Source of the DNA: an uncultured Bacteroidales bacterium
GTDB taxonomy: Bacteria > Bacteroidota > Bacteroidia > Bacteroidales > F082
Assembly (NCBI GenBank): GCA_900317155.1
Contig: ONFO01000008.1
Coordinates: 1 to 64,000, forward strand
Length of the DNA: 64,000 nucleotides
Direction: 5' to 3'
Shown in pieces: positions 9,524 to 17,429 of this stretch. Position 1 is the first letter of the stretch; each line of letters starts with the position of its first letter. The notes beneath the pieces are model-generated. The model saw only the letters and a list, made by a program, of their open reading frames with translations, did not search any database and had not been told where the DNA came from. Both the position numbers and the translations under genes were made by a program.

Positions 9524-10741
9524 ATGCCACAAATATCCAAAAAAGGTATGGAATTGCCACAGTCGGCAATCCGTAAACTTGTTCCCTTCGCCGATGCCGC
9601 CAAAGAACGCGGTGTCCATGTGTATCACCTCAACATCGGTCAGCCCGACATCGAGACGCCTAAAGGTGCCCTCGCTGCTTTGGCTGATACCGCCCGTGAA
9701 CTCCCGGCAACCAAAGGCGTGTTGGAGTACAGCCATTCCGCTGGTATCCCATCATATCGTCGTGCGCTCTGCAACTATTATCACCGCCACGGCATTGATG
9801 TTACCCCTAACCAGATTCTCGTCACCACTGGCGGTAGTGAAGCCTTGCAGATGGCCTTCACCGTGTGCCTCAATCCTGGTGACGAAATCATCATCCCGGA
9901 GCCATACTATACCAATTATAACACCTTTGCCAAGCTGTGCGACGCCAAGATTGTCACGATTCCTAGCGACATCAAGACGGGCTTCGCTTTGCCGCCCATT
10001 GAAGACTTTGAAAAAGCCATCACGCCTCGCACCAGGGCTATCATGATCTGTAACCCCAACAATCCCACGGGTTATCTTTACACCCATGAGGAGCTGCTGA
10101 AGGTGGCTGGTCTGGTCAAGAAGTATGACTTGTATCTCTTTGCCGACGAGGTGTATCGTGAGTTCTGCTACGATGGCCATAAGCACTTCAGCGTGATGCA
10201 GCTTGAAGGACTGGAGCGCAACACCATCCTGTTCGATTCTGTCTCGAAGCGCTACAGCGCTTGTGGTGCCCGTGTGGGTTGCATGGTGACCCGCAACAGC
10301 GAGGTCTACGCCACCGCTATGCGTCTGGCTCAGGCCCGTCTTTCACCACCGAGCTTTGGTCAGATTTTTGCCGAGGCTGCTGTTGACACCCCGCAGGAGT
10401 ATTTCGATAAGGTGCAAGCCGAATATGTGGCCCGCCGCAATGTCATTGTCGAAGGTGTCAACAAGATTCCGGGCTGCTTCTGCCCGATGCCTAAGGGTGC
10501 TTTCTACACCGTGATTGACCTTCCCATCGACGACAGCGACAAGTTCTGCCAGTGGTTGCTGACGGATTTCAGCTACAACAAAGCTACTGTGATGCTGGCT
10601 CCTGCTACAGGCTTCTATGCCGATCCTGAGAAGGGTCGTCATCAGGCCCGTATCACCTATTGCCTCTGCATCGACGACCTGAGGGCCGCCATGAAATGCT
10701 TGGACGAAGCTTTGAAGGTGTATCCTGGTAGGACAAGATAA
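9524..10741 (+). CDS. PLP-dependent class I/II aminotransferase (aspartate aminotransferase-like)
   Basis: 405 aa from ATG 9524. Fold-type I aminotransferase motifs are in order: NIGQPDIETP (about 37-46), the cofactor loop TTGGSEALQ (101-109), the CNPNNPTG segment (177-184), FADEVY (207-212) and the Schiff-base lysine in DSVSKRYSACGARVG (Lys242). It most resembles aspartate/aromatic aminotransferases of the AspC/AlaA type, transferring amino groups between an amino acid and 2-oxoglutarate in the cytoplasm. The exact substrate cannot be read from sequence. ATG 9497 lies inside the terminator stem, so the shorter start is preferred. Eight nt after its stop the frameshifted gene at 10749 begins. 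Confidence 0.9.
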   Translation: MPQISKKGMELPQSAIRKLVPFADAAKERGVHVYHLNIGQPDIETPKGALAALADTARELPATKGVLEYSHSAGIPSYRRALCNYYHRHGIDVTPNQILVTTGGSEALQMAFTVCLNPGDEIIIPEPYYTNYNTFAKLCDAKIVTIPSDIKTGFALPPIEDFEKAITPRTRAIMICNPNNPTGYLYTHEELLKVAGLVKKYDLYLFADEVYREFCYDGHKHFSVMQLEGLERNTILFDSVSKRYSACGARVGCMVTRNSEVYATAMRLAQARLSPPSFGQIFAEAAVDTPQEYFDKVQAEYVARRNVIVEGVNKIPGCFCPMPKGAFYTVIDLPIDDSDKFCQWLLTDFSYNKATVMLAPATGFYADPEKGRHQARITYCLCIDDLRAAMKCLDEALKVYPGRTR

Positions 10742-10748
10742 AAGTCCT

Positions 10749-11203
10749 ATGAAGAAACAAACAACAATTAGGGTGCTTGCAGGGGTGTTATTCCTTTGCA
10801 GCACCCTTTTTTTGCGCAATGCAAGACCTCTCGTTACCAAGTAAAGGGAATTTCCGAAAAGGTTTGGGCGTTCAGTCAGACGCACCCCGATGGTTTCACA
10901 CTTGACCTTCGCACAATGACCGAACCTACAGAAGGAATCTGTGTTGCGTATGCGGAAACGCAAAATAGCCACTCGCGCGACCAATTGCCCAAAGTCGTTT
11001 CTCACGCACTCAGTCATAATGGTTATGTGGGCGGTTGGTTGAATACCTCCGACAGCCTCTATTATTTTGATAGTGACAGAATCTTCCCTGAAGACTCGCT
11101 TGCAGCAGCTTTGCGTTTCGCCAAAGAGAATGGTCAAATTTCCGTGTTTGTCCTTTCCACTTATACTGAAATCGTTGTTGACTCAACGGCGAAACGTCGA
11201 TAA
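10749..11203 (+). pseudogene. Small exported protein, frameshifted in its signal peptide
   Basis: ATG 10749 opens a typical signal peptide (MKKQTTIRVLAGVLFLCSTL) that in this sequence runs to an early TAA. Adding one base to the T7 run at 10807-10813 joins it to the frame that is then open to 11203 (FFAQCKTSRYQVKGISEKVW...). The mature part is about 130 aa with no recognised domain. Without the correction the only start is an internal ATG at 10796 that lacks a signal sequence. The gene ends 3 bp before the convergent kinase gene. It could be a slippage-controlled gene or a base-calling error. Confidence 0.7.
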
Positions 11204-11206
11204 AGG

Positions 11207-12040
11207 TCATTTGATAATTTCCTCCAATGCCACTCGGAATTGAGGCATCGGACAACCGGTATCGCGCTCGATGATGAGTGTTTTCAGTCCCGCAAAGGGC
11301 CTGATTTCTTCCTCTATATCTTTGAGTGAGCGTTCTCTGCCATAATAAGCAGGCGCAAAGGCTTCCCAAAACTTGATGGCAGTGGCTTTCTCCATGTGGA
11401 AGGTCTCTTTGATGAATGACGCATCGCTGAGGTTGCAGCTCAGGTAGACCATACCCAAGTCGAAAAGGGGGTTGCCGTAGCAGAAATCGCCAAGGTCGAT
11501 AAAGTATCGTTTGGTGTCATTGAAAACAGCATTGGAGTATTGAAGGTCGCCATGGATGGCAGTGTCGGTATCGGGAACCTCGTTGATGAATCGACTAAGC
11601 TTTTCTTTTTCGTCTGCTGTAAAGAATGGATTTTCAGTCAATAGCTTGTGATAGCGGTCCTTCACACACTCAAATTGTGTGGTGTCGACATGTGTGTTGT
11701 GTAGCTGAAGACACATCTTGGCAAACTCCTCGGCATAGTGTTGAACATGTTCGGGATGGTTGGCGGTGGCGCGTGAGTACGAGACCTTGCTTGGGATGCG
11801 TCGGAAGAGGATGCCATAACGACCGTCCTCCGTCACCACGTACTTGCCAGGTTCGGGGCAGGGGATGCCTATGTCGTAAACCTTTTTGGCTAGTTGCATC
11901 TCATCCAAAGGCTGATTGATTTTGCCCGGGAAATAGAGTTTGAGCATCACCGTTGGGTCGGTTTTATGGTCGTAGCTCTCTCCATTGGCACCGCCTCCGG
12001 TAAGGATATAGTCGTCTAAGGAAATCTTAATTGCTTCCAT
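11207..12040 (-). CDS. Aminoglycoside-phosphotransferase-like kinase (TIGR02172-type)
   Basis: 277 aa with the APH/choline-kinase fold. Seen are a lysine strand VMLKLYF (Lys34), the catalytic loop HGDLQYSN (163-170; Asp165, Asn170) and the metal site IDLGDFCYGNPLFDLG (181-196). The N-terminus (LTGGGANGESY) and the overall length match the family I recall as TIGR02172, putative kinases of unknown substrate found in Bacteroidetes, Fibrobacter and Firmicutes. It is probably a small-molecule kinase, not evidence of antibiotic resistance. It is divergent from the partner-switch operon, with its -7 element at 12065-12072. Confidence 0.85.
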   Translation of the reverse strand: MEAIKISLDDYILTGGGANGESYDHKTDPTVMLKLYFPGKINQPLDEMQLAKKVYDIGIPCPEPGKYVVTEDGRYGILFRRIPSKVSYSRATANHPEHVQHYAEEFAKMCLQLHNTHVDTTQFECVKDRYHKLLTENPFFTADEKEKLSRFINEVPDTDTAIHGDLQYSNAVFNDTKRYFIDLGDFCYGNPLFDLGMVYLSCNLSDASFIKETFHMEKATAIKFWEAFAPAYYGRERSLKDIEEEIRPFAGLKTLIIERDTGCPMPQFRVALEEIIK

Positions 12041-12064
12041 CGGTTGTAGTTAGGATTTCTTGGG

Positions 12065-12072
12065 CAAAAATA
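12065..12072 (-). promoter_or_regulatory. -7 element (TATTTTTG) for the APH-like kinase
   Basis: Minus-strand TATTTTTG, 25 nt upstream of the start codon at 12040. Confidence 0.5.
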
Positions 12073-12112
12073 GAAAAAAGAATAGAAAAGCGTTTTATTA
12101 TTCAAGTTTTTG

Positions 12113-12120
12113 TAATTTTG
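12113..12120 (+). promoter_or_regulatory. -7 element (TAATTTTG) for the partner-switch operon
   Basis: TAATTTTG fits the Bacteroidetes consensus and lies 21 nt before ATG 12142. No clear TTTG is seen at the usual -33 distance. It would drive all five genes to 15751. Confidence 0.5.
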
Positions 12121-12141
12121 CTGCAATTAATCTGAGACGTG

Positions 12142-13260
12142 ATGAGAGGCAAATCGTTTTCAAACAGGCTGAGTTGGAGGATCATTGGCATCGTTTCGGC
12201 CATTACTGTTCTGGCACAATTTGCGGTGTATTTTGCGTACAAGTCATGGCAAGATACTCCTTTCCTGCATGTGGTCATGGTGGTTGTTGGCTTGGCAAGT
12301 CTTGCAGCTATTTTCTTTGCATGCAGGGCGGTCATCAATTACATGACGCGACCTGTCACAGAACTCTCCAAGGCTGTGCTTGAGATGGCCAAGGGTGATT
12401 TGAAAGCGCAGTTGCCCGAAATAAAGAGCGAGGATGAGATGCGGCGTTTGCACGACAGCTTCCAAACCATGCAAAACTCACTCATTGATTATATTGAGGA
12501 GCTAAAGACCTCAACCGCCATCAATGAGCGCAACAAGTCGGACCTTGACTTGGCTCGCAAAATCCAAAAAGGAATGTTGGTCAAGGAGTTTCCGCCTTTT
12601 ATGTATGCAATGCTTCACCCTGCCAGGATAGTGGGTGGCGATTTGTACGACTTTACCTTGAAGGGCGACCAACTCTATTTCGCTATCGGTGACGTGTCGG
12701 GAAAGGGTATAGCGGCCTCCTTGGTGATGGCCATCACAAGGGTGATGCTTCGCTTCGTGGTGGGCATGGGGCTGCCTTTGGACGAAACCTTGCGTCGTAT
12801 CAACGATGAGTTTAGCGCAACCAACGAAACGGGCATGTTCGTGACGCTCTTCGTTGCCCGCCTCGACCTTAAGACGGGACACATGGACTATTGCAATGCA
12901 GGACATAACCCTATCCTGGTTATCCCTCCTGATGCCGAACCGTATTATCTCCATAGCAAAGCCAATATTGCGATGGGCTTGTTTGGGGATTTTGCCTATG
13001 AGGCGGAGCAAATCGACCTGAAACAGGGTACCCGTATCATCGCCTATACCGACGGCGTGACTGAAGCCGAGAAAGCGGATTTGAGTCAATATGGAGAGGA
13101 ACGCCTGTTAGAATGGGCGAAAAACATTGTAGAGACGTCCCCTGAAATGTCACAAAAGTACATTGTGGAAAACCTATACGATTCGGTAAAGGATTTTGCC
13201 GAAGGCAACACACAGAATGACGATATATCCATTGTCAGTTTACAATTGAAAGTTAAATAG
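12142..13260 (+). CDS. RsbU-like membrane PP2C/SpoIIE phosphatase with HAMP domain
   Basis: 372 aa from ATG 12142; a GTG directly before it is in frame. Two transmembrane helices (about 12-34 and 40-62) are followed by a HAMP linker (MTRPVTELSKAVLEMAKGDL), a helical signalling segment and a SpoIIE/PPM phosphatase domain (about 150-371) with metal-site motifs VGGDLYDF, GDVSGKG, NAGHNP and YTDGVTEAE. Proteins of this kind dephosphorylate a STAS antagonist in partner-switching cascades. The short periplasmic loop gives little room for a ligand-binding sensor, so input may come through the membrane or HAMP. It leads an operon with matching RsbW- and RsbV-like proteins. Confidence 0.9.
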   Translation: MRGKSFSNRLSWRIIGIVSAITVLAQFAVYFAYKSWQDTPFLHVVMVVVGLASLAAIFFACRAVINYMTRPVTELSKAVLEMAKGDLKAQLPEIKSEDEMRRLHDSFQTMQNSLIDYIEELKTSTAINERNKSDLDLARKIQKGMLVKEFPPFMYAMLHPARIVGGDLYDFTLKGDQLYFAIGDVSGKGIAASLVMAITRVMLRFVVGMGLPLDETLRRINDEFSATNETGMFVTLFVARLDLKTGHMDYCNAGHNPILVIPPDAEPYYLHSKANIAMGLFGDFAYEAEQIDLKQGTRIIAYTDGVTEAEKADLSQYGEERLLEWAKNIVETSPEMSQKYIVENLYDSVKDFAEGNTQNDDISIVSLQLKVK

Positions 13261-13275
13261 TTAAGCGTTGTAGGG

Positions 13276-13292
13276 CTGTCACATCGTGACAG
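13276..13292 (+). promoter_or_regulatory. Small perfect hairpin between the rsbU- and rsbW-like genes
   Basis: CTGTCAC-ATC-GTGACAG forms a 7-bp stem with a 3-nt loop in the 60-nt spacer. There is no T-run, so it is not an obvious terminator. It could be an RNA processing site or an operator. Confidence 0.4.
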
Positions 13293-13320
13293 TCGAAACC
13301 AGTTTATTGAACAAGAAAAA

Positions 13321-13740
13321 ATGATGAAAAAACGATTCAACCCGATAAAGGACCGAAGCAGCGAAATTGTCGCTTTCCTGATGGCTTCGCCCGATATGCC
13401 CAAGGATGAAGACGTGCGATTCAAAATAGAATTGTCTATTGAAGAGGCCGTCGAAAACGTGGTGCGTTATGCTTACGAAGGCGGCATCGGCTGGCTTGAG
13501 GCAGGCACCAGCTTGGACGATAAGTCCTTGCTACTCACCATCGAGTTGCGCGATGCAGGCATGCCTTTCAACCCATTGGAAATGGATGATCCTGACGTCA
13601 CCTTGGGAGCCAATGAACGACCTGTTGGAGGGCTCGGCATCTACCTCTGCAAACAAATGATGGACAACATCGAGTATCACTATAAAGACGGAAATAACAT
13701 CCTTACAATGAAGAAATTAGTTAATCCCGAAAAGGTTTAA
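13321..13740 (+). CDS. RsbW-like anti-sigma-type serine kinase (HATPase_c_2)
   Basis: 139 aa, the GHKL ATPase fold typical of RsbW/SpoIIAB. The N box is EEAVENVVRYAYEG (about 41-54), the G1 box DAGMPFNP (about 79-86) and the G2 box GGLGIYLCKQM (about 101-111). Its expected job is to bind and phosphorylate the STAS protein encoded next and to hold an output partner when that protein is phosphorylated. No sigma-B-like gene is nearby, so the regulated partner is not a neighbouring sigma factor. Start MM at 13321; the second ATG is equally possible. Confidence 0.9.
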   Translation: MMKKRFNPIKDRSSEIVAFLMASPDMPKDEDVRFKIELSIEEAVENVVRYAYEGGIGWLEAGTSLDDKSLLLTIELRDAGMPFNPLEMDDPDVTLGANERPVGGLGIYLCKQMMDNIEYHYKDGNNILTMKKLVNPEKV

Positions 13741-13747
13741 CAATAGG

Positions 13748-13768
13748 CTCCGACATATAACGTCGGGG
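13748..13768 (+). promoter_or_regulatory. Small hairpin between the rsbW- and rsbV-like genes
   Basis: CCGAC (13750-13754) pairs with GTCGG (13762-13766) around a 7-nt loop in the 48-nt spacer. Like the hairpin at 13276 it lacks a T-run. Confidence 0.35.
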
Positions 13769-13788
13769 CAAACAGCAAAACGAAGAAT

Positions 13789-14091
13789 ATGGATATTACA
13801 ATAAACAAACTAGAACAAAAAACCTATGTTGTGCTTGACGGGCGTGTCGACAGCACCAATGCCGACCAATTCCAGAAAGATGTAGCCCCATTGATGGAAG
13901 GTGAAAACCTTGACATCGACATCGATTGCACCAACATGACCTATACCTCGTCGCAAGGACTGCGTGTGTTTCTCTTGTTGCAGAAAAGCCTTATGTCGCG
14001 CAATGGCAAAATGGTGCTGCGTAATATGAACCCCCGCGTGAAGGAGGTTTTCGACATCACTGGATTCTCAAATATCATCACCATCGTATAA
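13789..14091 (+). CDS. STAS-domain anti-sigma factor antagonist (RsbV-like)
   Basis: 100 aa, a single STAS domain: VVLDGRVDSTNADQF, DIDCTNMTYTSSQGLRVFLLL (the SSQG serines are the expected phosphorylation site) and KMVLRNMNPRVKEVFDITGF. In the partner-switch model the RsbW-like kinase phosphorylates it and the RsbU-like phosphatase reverses this, releasing or capturing the kinase's other partner. It lies 11 nt upstream of the (p)ppGpp synthetase gene, in the same transcription unit. Confidence 0.92.
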   Translation: MDITINKLEQKTYVVLDGRVDSTNADQFQKDVAPLMEGENLDIDIDCTNMTYTSSQGLRVFLLLQKSLMSRNGKMVLRNMNPRVKEVFDITGFSNIITIV

Positions 14092-14102
14092 AACAGCCTA
14101 CT

Positions 14103-15182
14103 ATGAAGCTTGACATGCACAGTGAGATGATTCTCGACGAATATCACGAGAAGCTGCCTGTTTATGAGAAGATGAAAACTGTCATTCTTCGTTTGTTGCA
14201 ATCCTGCCTTGAAGAGAATCATATCCTCGTTTCGGGTTTGGAAGCTCGTGTCAAGACCGAGCAAAGCCTCGCTGGAAAGCTCGAGCTGAAAGGCTTTAAA
14301 TACCGCTCTTTGGATGATATCACCGATGTCGTTGGTGCCCGCATCATCACCTTCTACAGCGATGAGGTCGACATCATCTCTGCTTTGGCCGAGAAACTGT
14401 TTGAAATCGATTGGGACAACTCCGTCGACAAACGTAAGATGCTCGAAATCGACCGTTTCGGTTATTTGTCACTCCATTACGTCTGTCGTATTCCGGAGGC
14501 TTTGTATAAAGACCCTGAGGTGCCTCAACTCAATAAGATACGTTTTGAGTTGCAGATGCGGAGCACGCTACAGCATGTGTGGGCCAACATGTACCATGAC
14601 ATTGGGTACAAGAGCGATGTGGAAATCCCCATTGAATACCAGCGCAATATGACTCGCCTTGCTGGGATGTTGGAGCTGGCCGACGAGCAGTTCAGCCACA
14701 TCCGGAAAGAGATTAATGGCTACCGTCGAACGGTTCAGTCGATGGTGGCCAACGGCAACTTCAATGAAGTGCCACTCAATGGCGACACCTTCCGTAGCTT
14801 TCTCAAGCTGAGACCCTTCAAGAAACTTGCCGACAAAATCGCAGCCATCAACCAAGGCGAGGTTTATGAGGACAACCTCATGCCTTATTACAAAATACTA
14901 CTGCACATGAACATGAAGACCATAGGCGACATTGTCAGGATGTGCAACGAATATAGCGAGAGTGCCTATCAGTTGGCGCTGCTGCAATTGGCAGGCACGG
15001 GTTTGGACATCGTGACTTATTCTGTGGCTGTCCTGAACCTCTGTATTGTTCTCATCCTCAAGAAAGGCTATGGCGAGGCTGGTTTGGTGCGCCTCTTTGA
15101 CGCACTCTATGGCGAAAATGACTATCATAAGCAACGTGCACATCGCATTTATGAACAAGCCAAAAAAATCAATATGATATAA
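14103..15182 (+). CDS. Stand-alone RelA/SpoT-domain (p)ppGpp synthetase
   Basis: 359 aa. Residues about 40-205 are a RelA_SpoT nucleotidyltransferase domain: ARVKTEQSLAGKL, DDITDVVGARIITFY (71-85), GYLSLHYV (120-127) and the FELQMRSTLQHVW block (148-160) followed by HDIGYK. It lacks the N-terminal HD hydrolase and the TGS/ACT regulatory domains of full-length Rel, so it is a small-alarmone-synthetase type with an added helical C-terminus of about 150 residues. The predicted reaction is pyrophosphate transfer from ATP to GDP or GTP. The separate hydrolase is encoded 5 nt downstream, and the partner-switch genes are directly upstream. Confidence 0.88.
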   Translation: MKLDMHSEMILDEYHEKLPVYEKMKTVILRLLQSCLEENHILVSGLEARVKTEQSLAGKLELKGFKYRSLDDITDVVGARIITFYSDEVDIISALAEKLFEIDWDNSVDKRKMLEIDRFGYLSLHYVCRIPEALYKDPEVPQLNKIRFELQMRSTLQHVWANMYHDIGYKSDVEIPIEYQRNMTRLAGMLELADEQFSHIRKEINGYRRTVQSMVANGNFNEVPLNGDTFRSFLKLRPFKKLADKIAAINQGEVYEDNLMPYYKILLHMNMKTIGDIVRMCNEYSESAYQLALLQLAGTGLDIVTYSVAVLNLCIVLILKKGYGEAGLVRLFDALYGENDYHKQRAHRIYEQAKKINMI

Positions 15183-15187
15183 GAACC

Positions 15188-15751
15188 ATGAACAACCCAT
15201 TGGAAACCACATTCTTCGACAAGGCCGTGAAATTTGCCGTCGAAGCCCATCAAGGTACCGAGCGTCGTGGCAAAGGTTACCCTTACATTATTCATCCCAT
15301 GGAAGCAGCTGCTATCGTGGCCACCATCTCCAACGATCAGGAATTGTTGGCTGCAGCCGTCTTGCACGACACTGTTGAGGACACCGATGTGACCATCGAA
15401 CAAATCCGGGAACAATTTGGCGATAGGGTGGCGGAACTTGTCCAGAACGAAACCGCGCCTTTGGACGAGAATATGGCATGGCGTGAAAAAAAGACGGTTC
15501 AAGTCAATCAATTAACTAATGCACCATACGATAGCAAGGTGGTAGCGCTTGGCGACAAACTCTCCAACATGTATGGTATAGCTATAGATTATCGCAGGGT
15601 CGGCGACGAGGTTTGGAAACTGTTTCACGCCCCGAATGGGAAAGCGGATGTGGAATGGTATTATCAATCGTTAGGCGAAGCCTTGTCGGACTTGTCGGAC
15701 ACGCTTGCTTATCAAAAGTTTGTTGCTTTGCTTGAAGAGGTTTTCGGCTGA
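15188..15751 (+). CDS. Stand-alone HD-domain (p)ppGpp hydrolase (MESH1/SAH-like)
   Basis: 187 aa, close to the length of small alarmone hydrolases. HD-fold metal ligands are in order: AVEAHQG (His21), YIIHPMEA (His36), VLHDTVEDT (His60-Asp61, with Glu64-Asp65) and ALGDKLSNM (Asp). This matches the hydrolase domain of SpoT/Rel and MESH1, which removes the 3' pyrophosphate from (p)ppGpp. It begins 5 nt after the synthetase stop codon, so synthesis and breakdown are encoded as a separated pair at one locus. Confidence 0.88.
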   Translation: MNNPLETTFFDKAVKFAVEAHQGTERRGKGYPYIIHPMEAAAIVATISNDQELLAAAVLHDTVEDTDVTIEQIREQFGDRVAELVQNETAPLDENMAWREKKTVQVNQLTNAPYDSKVVALGDKLSNMYGIAIDYRRVGDEVWKLFHAPNGKADVEWYYQSLGEALSDLSDTLAYQKFVALLEEVFG

Positions 15752-15806
15752 TTTTGTTGTTCTTAGGTTTCAGAAATCATGTCATTCTGTACGGAGGATT
15801 GTTCCA

Positions 15807-15877
15807 GGTCTCAGCAGGCATGTCATCCCAGCGCAGGGCAAGTGGGTAAAGGCATGGGATCTATGCGTGCTGAGACC
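15807..15877 (+). repeat. REP-like intergenic element, copy B, with 10-bp terminal inverted repeats
   Basis: GGTCTCAGCA (15807-15816) and TGCTGAGACC (15868-15877) flank a segment beginning ATGTCATCCCAGCGCAGGGC and containing GGGATCTATG. The inner part resembles, in inverted orientation, the element at 15909-15959, and directly the one at 38823-38894. Confidence 0.6.
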
Positions 15878-15908
15878 GTCCGGATAAGGTTTTTCCTTCT
15901 TTGGTCCG

Positions 15909-15959
15909 CCTCCCATAGATTCCCGCTCACGCACATGCCCCCGCTGGAATGACATAGGA
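15909..15959 (-). repeat. REP-like intergenic element, copy A
   Basis: Read on the minus strand it begins ATGTCATTCCAGCGGGGGCA, then GTGCGTGAGCGGGAATCTATGGGAGG. With copy B it forms an inverted pair filling the spacer between the convergent hydrolase and NamZ genes. Nothing else is seen in 15752-15968. Confidence 0.6.
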
Positions 15960-15968
15960 GGCTGGATT

Positions 15969-17171
15969 TCAATACAATAAGTATTTGGCTCTAATAGCCT
16001 TGAAATTTTCAAGTTCGTCCTCCCATGAAGCACGGATTTCGTCCGCAGTTTTTCCGTTTTCAATGTCGCGTTGTAACTGATTGTCGCCCGAAAGCAGACG
16101 AAAGTAATCCTTAAAGAAGCCTTTGTCTTTCAGTTGCTGGTAGGCTTCGATAATCCACTCTAGATGGAGTTGGTTTTCGTTGGAGGAGTAATAGTGTGCA
16201 TAATCCACGAGGTTCTCGCCTCGGCAACGTTGGCCTTCCAACAAAGGCTTGGAGGCACCACTGGTGCTTTTGGGTGTGAAGGTATAGCCGCCTCGCATGT
16301 CGGGATGGCCGAAGATTTGGAAGGGCGTTTTGGTACCTCGTCCCACGCTTACGATGGTGCCCTCGAAGAAGCAAAGGGTAGGATAGAGGTACACCGATTC
16401 CCAATTGGGCAGGTTGGGCGAGGGCTTCACGGGCAGTTCATAGATGGCGTTGCGGTTGTAGTCCTTAATGGAAATCACAGTGAGGTCGCACTTGACACCA
16501 TTTTTCAACCAGCCTTCATCGTTTACCATCCAAGCATATTCGCCGATGGTCATGCCATAAACTGCTGGCACTTGGTGCATGCCTACAAAGGATTGGTTTT
16601 CGGGCTTCAGAACAGGGCCGTCCACATAAAATCCATTCGGGTTGGGACGGTCGAGGACGACGACTGGAATGTCGTTCTCGGCAGCGGCTTCCATCACGTA
16701 GGTCATCGTGGAGATATAGGTATAGAAACGCACGCCAACGTCTTGCAAATCAAATAAGATGACATCGATGCCTTGGAGCATCTCGGGCGTTGGCTTTTTG
16801 TTTTTGCCGTAGAGCGAGACAATGGGCAAGCCAGTTTTCTCGTCCTTACCGCTGTTCACTTTGGCACCAGCGTCGGCAGTACCACGGAACCCATGCTCAG
16901 GCGTATAGATTTTTCGAATGTCAATTCCTAATGAAAGCAAGGTGTCCACCAAATGTGTTTCGCCGATGATACTCGTTTGGTTGCCGACGATGCCCACGCG
17001 TTTGCCTTCGATAAAAGGCAGATAGTTTTCGGGGTACATGGCGGCACTGACATAATGCGCCTTGTCGATGAAGGTCAAATTCGGTTCGTCGTTTGTCTTG
17101 AATACTTGGGCTTGAGTAGGTGCCATGATAAAGAGGCAGAAGAATGCTATGGCAAAGATTTGTTGTTTCAT
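15969..17171 (-). CDS. namZ: DUF1343 exo-beta-N-acetylmuramidase (NamZ-like)
   Basis: 400 aa from ATG 17171, where a signal peptide (MKQQIFAIAFFCLFIMAPTQA) starts; longer in-frame extensions are unlikely because the promoter element is at 17193. The family is DUF1343: GKRVGIVGNQTSI, IYTPEHGFRG, VILFDLQDVGVRFYTYI, VLDRPNPNG, PVYGMTIGEYA-type and PSPNLPNWE...YPTLCFFEGT. Members such as NamZ release N-acetylmuramic acid from the non-reducing ends of peptidoglycan fragments, consistent with periplasmic cell-wall recycling. No other recycling genes are adjacent. Confidence 0.9.
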   Translation of the reverse strand: MKQQIFAIAFFCLFIMAPTQAQVFKTNDEPNLTFIDKAHYVSAAMYPENYLPFIEGKRVGIVGNQTSIIGETHLVDTLLSLGIDIRKIYTPEHGFRGTADAGAKVNSGKDEKTGLPIVSLYGKNKKPTPEMLQGIDVILFDLQDVGVRFYTYISTMTYVMEAAAENDIPVVVLDRPNPNGFYVDGPVLKPENQSFVGMHQVPAVYGMTIGEYAWMVNDEGWLKNGVKCDLTVISIKDYNRNAIYELPVKPSPNLPNWESVYLYPTLCFFEGTIVSVGRGTKTPFQIFGHPDMRGGYTFTPKSTSGASKPLLEGQRCRGENLVDYAHYYSSNENQLHLEWIIEAYQQLKDKGFFKDYFRLLSGDNQLQRDIENGKTADEIRASWEDELENFKAIRAKYLLY

Positions 17172-17192
17172 TTCAGATAGGTTTTGTTTTTG

Positions 17193-17200
17193 CAAAAGTA
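17193..17200 (-). promoter_or_regulatory. -7 element (TACTTTTG) for the NamZ gene
   Basis: Minus-strand TACTTTTG, 22 nt upstream of the chosen start. Confidence 0.55.
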
Positions 17201-17429
17201 TAGAAAAATCTGCAAAATTCGCGCCTAATGATTTCGCCAAACTTGTTTTTCCTTTTTTTTGTGTGTTCAAAATGGTTTGCTAATTCGTGATATTTTGATA
17301 ATGGTAAGCGTTATACTTCTTTAGTTGATTAGCATAACTATCTTCATGTTCCTTAGTAAAACCTTGGAGCGAAAGGGCTGGGTTTTGTGCTCATATTTCG
17401 AAAAATGTGGCGGTGTTGGTGTTTTTGAT

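Noticed and set aside
11207-12040. Aminoglycoside resistance gene
   Set aside because: The protein belongs to a broad kinase family with the APH fold; nothing points to an antibiotic substrate.
12142-14091. A sigma-B regulon module
   Set aside because: The three Rsb-like proteins are present, but no sigma factor gene is nearby and Bacteroidetes generally lack sigma-B; the output must be something else.
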